From contig JAJJLU010000127.1 in NCBI GenBank assembly GCA_023807065.1, positions 1 through 10,299 of the forward strand: 10,299 nucleotides of DNA, read 5' to 3'. The position numbers were made by a program, and so were the translations under genes. The notes beneath the pieces are model-generated. The model had not been told where the DNA came from. It made no database searches and saw only the letters and a list, made by a program, of their open reading frames with translations. The DNA is from Isotricha intestinalis. Taxonomy: Eukaryota > Ciliophora > Litostomatea > Vestibuliferida > Isotrichidae. Below, one piece after another: positions 7,342 to 10,299 of this stretch. Position 1 is the first letter of the stretch. Each line of letters begins with the position of its first letter.

Positions 7342-8649
7342 TTACTTTTTATTTCTTGCTGAATAAAAACCATAAAAATCATCTTGAATAAGTAAGGAAG
7401 GTTTTTTTTCTTCCTTTTGTTTTAAACGAAACATTTTTTTTTCTTTATTATTATTATTATTATTTGTATTAAAAATTTTAACTCTAAATAATTCACCTTC
7501 AATATTTCTTCCTAATACACTTCTCATTTTTTTATGTGTTTTTTTAGTGGGCAAAATAGAAAATAAATTTTTATTTACAGATTTTATTTCTTTATTATTT
7601 TTATAATTTTTTTTAAAATCAATAAAATTTTTATAAATACTATTATTATTAATATCTATAGTATTATATGATAATAGTTTAATTTTTTTCTCTTTTACTG
7701 ATGACATAGGATTTATTTTTGGCATTGATAAAGTTGGTTTATGATTAGTTTGTTTATTTGAATTTGTATTTAATACAGAAATATTTGCTTTTAAATATCT
7801 TGAAGTTGAATTGCTTATTGTATTATAATTTGTTGAATTTGGAGAATGTGAATTTAAAGATTCGGTATATAAAATATTTGATTTATTTCTATAATCAATT
7901 ATTGATTTAAAATTGACAGTTTGAATAATAGATAATTTAGGCTTATTTTTTAAATTTGGAATTGATAATTTAATTTTATTTTTAGTAGTTGATGTTATTG
8001 TTATTTTATTTTCATATTTTGTTATTTTATCAATTAGATTTTGAATTTCAATTTCTTCATTATCATTTTCTTCTGTTTGTTCAAAATAATTTAAATCTTT
8101 TTTTTTTAAACCAAAAACAATTCTTAAAACAGATTCACTTTGATTTAAAATTTCATTATAAGTGGTATCATTTATTATATTCTCAATTATATTTTTATTT
8201 TTTAATTTTTTGATTAATTTTTTATCTTTTATTCTTTGATCTTCTATCTCTTGTATTTGATCAATTACTTTTTGTTTTCTCATAATATTTCTATAAATAA
8301 ATTTTGATTCAAAAAGTGGAGTATAATTAGGAAAAATAACAGAAGTTTCATAATAATATTTAGTAATTTTTTTTAATCTAGATGAAGATTCGTATTTATT
8401 GTAAAATCTTCTAAAGAATTCTGAAATATCATCGATAATTAAATATTCTTTAAATAATGCAACAAGATGACATTTTCCATTTGACAGTAAATTATCTAGC
8501 ATTAAATTATTATAAGAAATTCCAATTTTTTTATTATGATTATTAACTAAAACTTGTGCCCTTTTTTCTATATTTAAAAGGTAAGAATATGTCTTCTCAT
8601 TTATATTCGATAAAACAGTCGTTCCTGATATTACTTTATTTCCTTTCAT
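7342..8649 (-). CDS. Unrecognised protein with conserved-looking N-terminal half
   Basis: The product has 435 residues, starting at the ATG at 8649-8647 (leader ends in AAAGAAAT) and ending at TAA 7344-7342. I do not recognise the family. Residues about 1-180 look like a folded domain: a helical start (NIEKRAQVLVNNHNKK), a core with YESSSRLKKITKYY (86-99), then a Pro/Tyr/Phe segment (106-119) and a Lys-rich helix (120-155). Residues about 190-420 are low-complexity, rich in Asn, Ser, Lys and Thr, with six Asn in a row (396-401). The end, from about 417 (PSLLIQDDFYGFYSARNKK), is less repetitive and could be a short binding motif. There is no signal peptide, membrane span or enzymatic motif. 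The gene is tandem with the KH gene, 243 bp upstream, on the same strand. The spacer 8650-8892 is plain A/T and must hold its promoter and the KH gene's 3' end. Confidence 0.85.
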   Translation of the reverse strand: MKGNKVISGTTVLSNINEKTYSYLLNIEKRAQVLVNNHNKKIGISYNNLMLDNLLSNGKCHLVALFKEYLIIDDISEFFRRFYNKYESSSRLKKITKYYYETSVIFPNYTPLFESKFIYRNIMRKQKVIDQIQEIEDQRIKDKKLIKKLKNKNIIENIINDTTYNEILNQSESVLRIVFGLKKKDLNYFEQTEENDNEEIEIQNLIDKITKYENKITITSTTKNKIKLSIPNLKNKPKLSIIQTVNFKSIIDYRNKSNILYTESLNSHSPNSTNYNTISNSTSRYLKANISVLNTNSNKQTNHKPTLSMPKINPMSSVKEKKIKLLSYNTIDINNNSIYKNFIDFKKNYKNNKEIKSVNKNLFSILPTKKTHKKMRSVLGRNIEGELFRVKIFNTNNNNNNKEKKMFRLKQKEEKKPSLLIQDDFYGFYSARNKK

Positions 8650-8892
8650 ATTTCTTTATTTTTATTTTTTTATGAAAATATATTTATTTTATTAATTATT
8701 ATTCTTTATATAAAATATAAAATTAATACGACAAATATTATATATTGAAGTTTCGAGTTAAAAATAATTTTTAATTAAATTATAAATAAATGCTCTATAA
8801 ACAACAAACAATATTTTATCAGAAATTTTAATTCTAGATGAAACTAGAAAATATATAAATTTTTTAATTATATTTACAAAAGGAGAGGAAAT

Positions 8893-10062
8893 TTAATGAA
8901 ACATATTATTATTAATTCCTTTATTATGAACCGAGTTTCCTCCAACAATTCTATTTGCAATTTTTGAAATAGGTTTAATTCCATTTTTAACACAATGTTT
9001 TTTATAATCCTCATATATTTTATTTAATAAATCATTAACACATTCACTTGCTTTTTCCATTCCTTCTTTATTTTTTGCACTTATACATAAATGAAGTGGT
9101 TCATCGCTTTCTTTATTTTGAGGTCCTTCTTTATATCCACTTCCTTTTCCTCTTAATCTTAATTTTACTATATCATTTGAATAAGGATCTAATAATTTAC
9201 ATTCATCTATTATTTTCTTCATATTACAACCTTTACCACCTATTAATCTTCTTGCTATTTGAAATTCTTTATCATTTGGAATTAATATTTCAAATTTGCA
9301 AGTATATTTTCCATAATTTTTTTCTTCATTATTTTGATGATTATAGTTATTTATATTTTGATTGTAAGAATTATTCATTATATTTTGAGGATTTGGAATC
9401 ATATTATTCATATAAAAGTTTTGTATATTCATAGGAGTATTATAATTAATCATATTCATATTATTAATATTCATATTGTTTATATTCATATTATTAATAT
9501 TCATATTATTCATTATATTTGGTTGTACATATTGATTTTGTATATTATAATTATTATTTAAATTTATATTATTCTGAATCATATTATTTCCATTTCTTAT
9601 CATATTATTATTATTCATATTATTTAAAGAAATTGATGAAATATTTTGTTTTAAATTTATAGAATTTTTTTGAGAAATGTGTTCATATTTACCCCTAACT
9701 TCTTCAGGAATCAATTCACTATCTTCATTTAAATTAAACCAACGAACCATAAAATCTTTTTTCATGTTGTCTTTAAAATTATGTTCATTTTGTAAAAATT
9801 CTCTACAAGTATTAGCAGCAAAAAATAATTTAAAAAGAACTACACTAATTTTTCCATTTAATTCGAAGTCTTCTATTTCTCCAAATTGTTCATAAAAATT
9901 TCGTAAATCATTTGCTTCAAAATCAGTATTATCTTTTGAAAGATATTCAAAAACAATTGCAGGTAAAGTAACGTTTTCACTTTGTTGAATAAATAATTCT
10001 ATTTTTTCTGATACAATAGGGTCTTGTGATTCTTGATTTGGGGTTTGATTATATTGCTTCAT
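8893..10062 (-). CDS. KH-domain RNA-binding protein with RRM-like N-terminus
   Basis: The product has 389 residues, from ATG 10062-10060 to TAA 8895-8893. Residues about 33-108 resemble a divergent RNA-recognition motif: a first strand (AIVFEYL), a helix (DLRNFYEQFGEIEDF) and a third strand (KISVVLFKLFFAA). Residues about 140-245 are Asn/Met-rich linker with four tandem NNMNI-type pentapeptides (185-204). A KH domain follows at about 252-355, with the GxxG loop as GGKG (275-278) in RRLIGGKGCNMKKI, then KLRLRGKGSG (300-309) and EPLHLCISAK (321-330). The RGKGS and EPLH blocks are what I associate with SF1/STAR and KHDC4 (BLOM7)-type KH domains, so a role in splicing or other RNA processing is plausible but unproven. 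The tail repeats a Gly-Gly segment (NRIVGGNS, 370-377) without a full second KH domain. It starts 182 bp from the right telomere and is transcribed inward. Confidence 0.9.
   Translation of the reverse strand: MKQYNQTPNQESQDPIVSEKIELFIQQSENVTLPAIVFEYLSKDNTDFEANDLRNFYEQFGEIEDFELNGKISVVLFKLFFAANTCREFLQNEHNFKDNMKKDFMVRWFNLNEDSELIPEEVRGKYEHISQKNSINLKQNISSISLNNMNNNNMIRNGNNMIQNNINLNNNYNIQNQYVQPNIMNNMNINNMNINNMNINNMNMINYNTPMNIQNFYMNNMIPNPQNIMNNSYNQNINNYNHQNNEEKNYGKYTCKFEILIPNDKEFQIARRLIGGKGCNMKKIIDECKLLDPYSNDIVKLRLRGKGSGYKEGPQNKESDEPLHLCISAKNKEGMEKASECVNDLLNKIYEDYKKHCVKNGIKPISKIANRIVGGNSVHNKGINNNMFH
9451..9510 (-). repeat. Four tandem 15-nt repeats encoding NNMNI
   Basis: Within the KH gene, four 15-nt units encode NNMNI three times and NNMNM once (residues 185-204). 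On the plus strand the core unit reads ATATTCATATTATTA with small changes. The unit length is a multiple of three, so copy-number change keeps the frame. Looser Asn/Met-rich copies flank it on both sides (about residues 148-230). Confidence 0.85.
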
Positions 10063-10244
10063 TTTTTATGTATTAGATTTTTTATAAATTATTTGTTTAT
10101 TAATATTTTTTATAAATTGAAAATTTCTTTGATTCATTGTTATCTTATTTTTTTAAATTTAGTTAAGTATTAATTTTTTATATATTGGAATATTAAGTTT
10201 TATATATTTTAATTCAATTAACAAATTTCTTATTTTTTTTGAAT
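10063..10244 (-). promoter_or_regulatory. Right subtelomeric flank, promoter and leader of the KH gene
   Basis: These 182 bp between the KH start codon and the telomere must contain that gene's promoter and leader (inference). The flank is almost pure A/T and holds the right copy of the shared subtelomeric motif. The leader immediately before the ATG reads CATAAAAA on the coding strand, A-rich as for the other genes. I see no further distinct element. Confidence 0.5.
10202..10226 (-). repeat. Subtelomeric motif, right copy (inverted)
   Basis: Read on the minus strand from the telomere inward, this is ATTTGTTAAT (10226-10217), a 3-nt gap, then ATTAAAATATAT (10213-10202). Both blocks are identical to those at 64-73 and 81-92. 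The copies sit in mirror-image positions at the two chromosome ends, 18 and 26 nt from the telomeric repeats. Confidence 0.4.
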
Positions 10245-10299
10245 GGGGATTGGGGATGGGGATTGGGGATTGGGGATTGGGGATTGGGGATTGGGGATT
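10245..10299. repeat. Right telomere, (GGGGATT)8 with one short unit
   Basis: Eight G-rich units run outward to the window edge. Seven are GGGGATT; the second (10252-10257) is GGGGAT, lacking one T. Unique sequence ends in TTTTGAAT at 10244. This is the complement of the left-end repeat, so the chromosome is capped at both ends. The shortened unit may be a telomerase slip made when the end was first built, or a sequencing or assembly error. Confidence 0.95.

Noticed and set aside
9048..9561. Plus-strand frames opposite the KH gene.
   Set aside because: They are Ile/Tyr/His-rich shadows of the Asn/Met linker and KH codons on the real coding strand.

Overview
This window looks like one complete, linear, gene-dense chromosome of a ciliate macronucleus, read from telomere to telomere. 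It opens with five units of CCCCAAT (1-37) and closes with eight units of GGGGATT (10245-10299). These are the C-rich and G-rich strands of the same 7-nt repeat in the orientation expected for two chromosome ends. Ciliates carry C4A2- or C4A4-type telomeres and have macronuclei built of short chromosomes. The very A+T-rich sequence, tiny flanks, intron-free genes, Asn/Lys-rich proteins and gene types (long coiled coil, B-box/Kelch, ankyrin/DHHC, KH) all fit. The five genes read through with the standard code (stops used: TAA four times, TGA once; TAA/TAG never needed as glutamine). That argues against Tetrahymena, Paramecium and hypotrichs. The closest idea I can offer is a litostome such as a rumen entodiniomorph, from general knowledge of standard-code ciliates; I cannot confirm it here.

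Layout: left telomere; 112-bp flank; coiled-coil protein (+, 150-1538); 1.2-kb stretch without an intact gene but with protein-like fragments in shifting frames (about 1723-2640); ankyrin-repeat DHHC-family membrane protein (+, 2766-4163); B-box/coiled-coil/Kelch protein (+, 4317-6686); 655-bp convergent spacer with a short minus-strand coding-like relic (6994-7167); unrecognised ciliate-type protein (-, 7342-8649); KH-domain RNA-binding protein (-, 8893-10062); 182-bp flank; right telomere. All five genes point from a chromosome end towards the centre and meet at 6687-7341.

The genes do not form an obvious pathway; co-residence on a macronuclear chromosome need not mean shared function. The most striking item is the DHHC protein at 2766-4163. 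It keeps all eight zinc ligands of the cysteine-rich domain, but the catalytic DHHC tetrad reads EFHN, so the thiol nucleophile is absent: a probable pseudo-palmitoyltransferase. A second item is a sequence motif shared, in inverted orientation, by both subtelomeric flanks.
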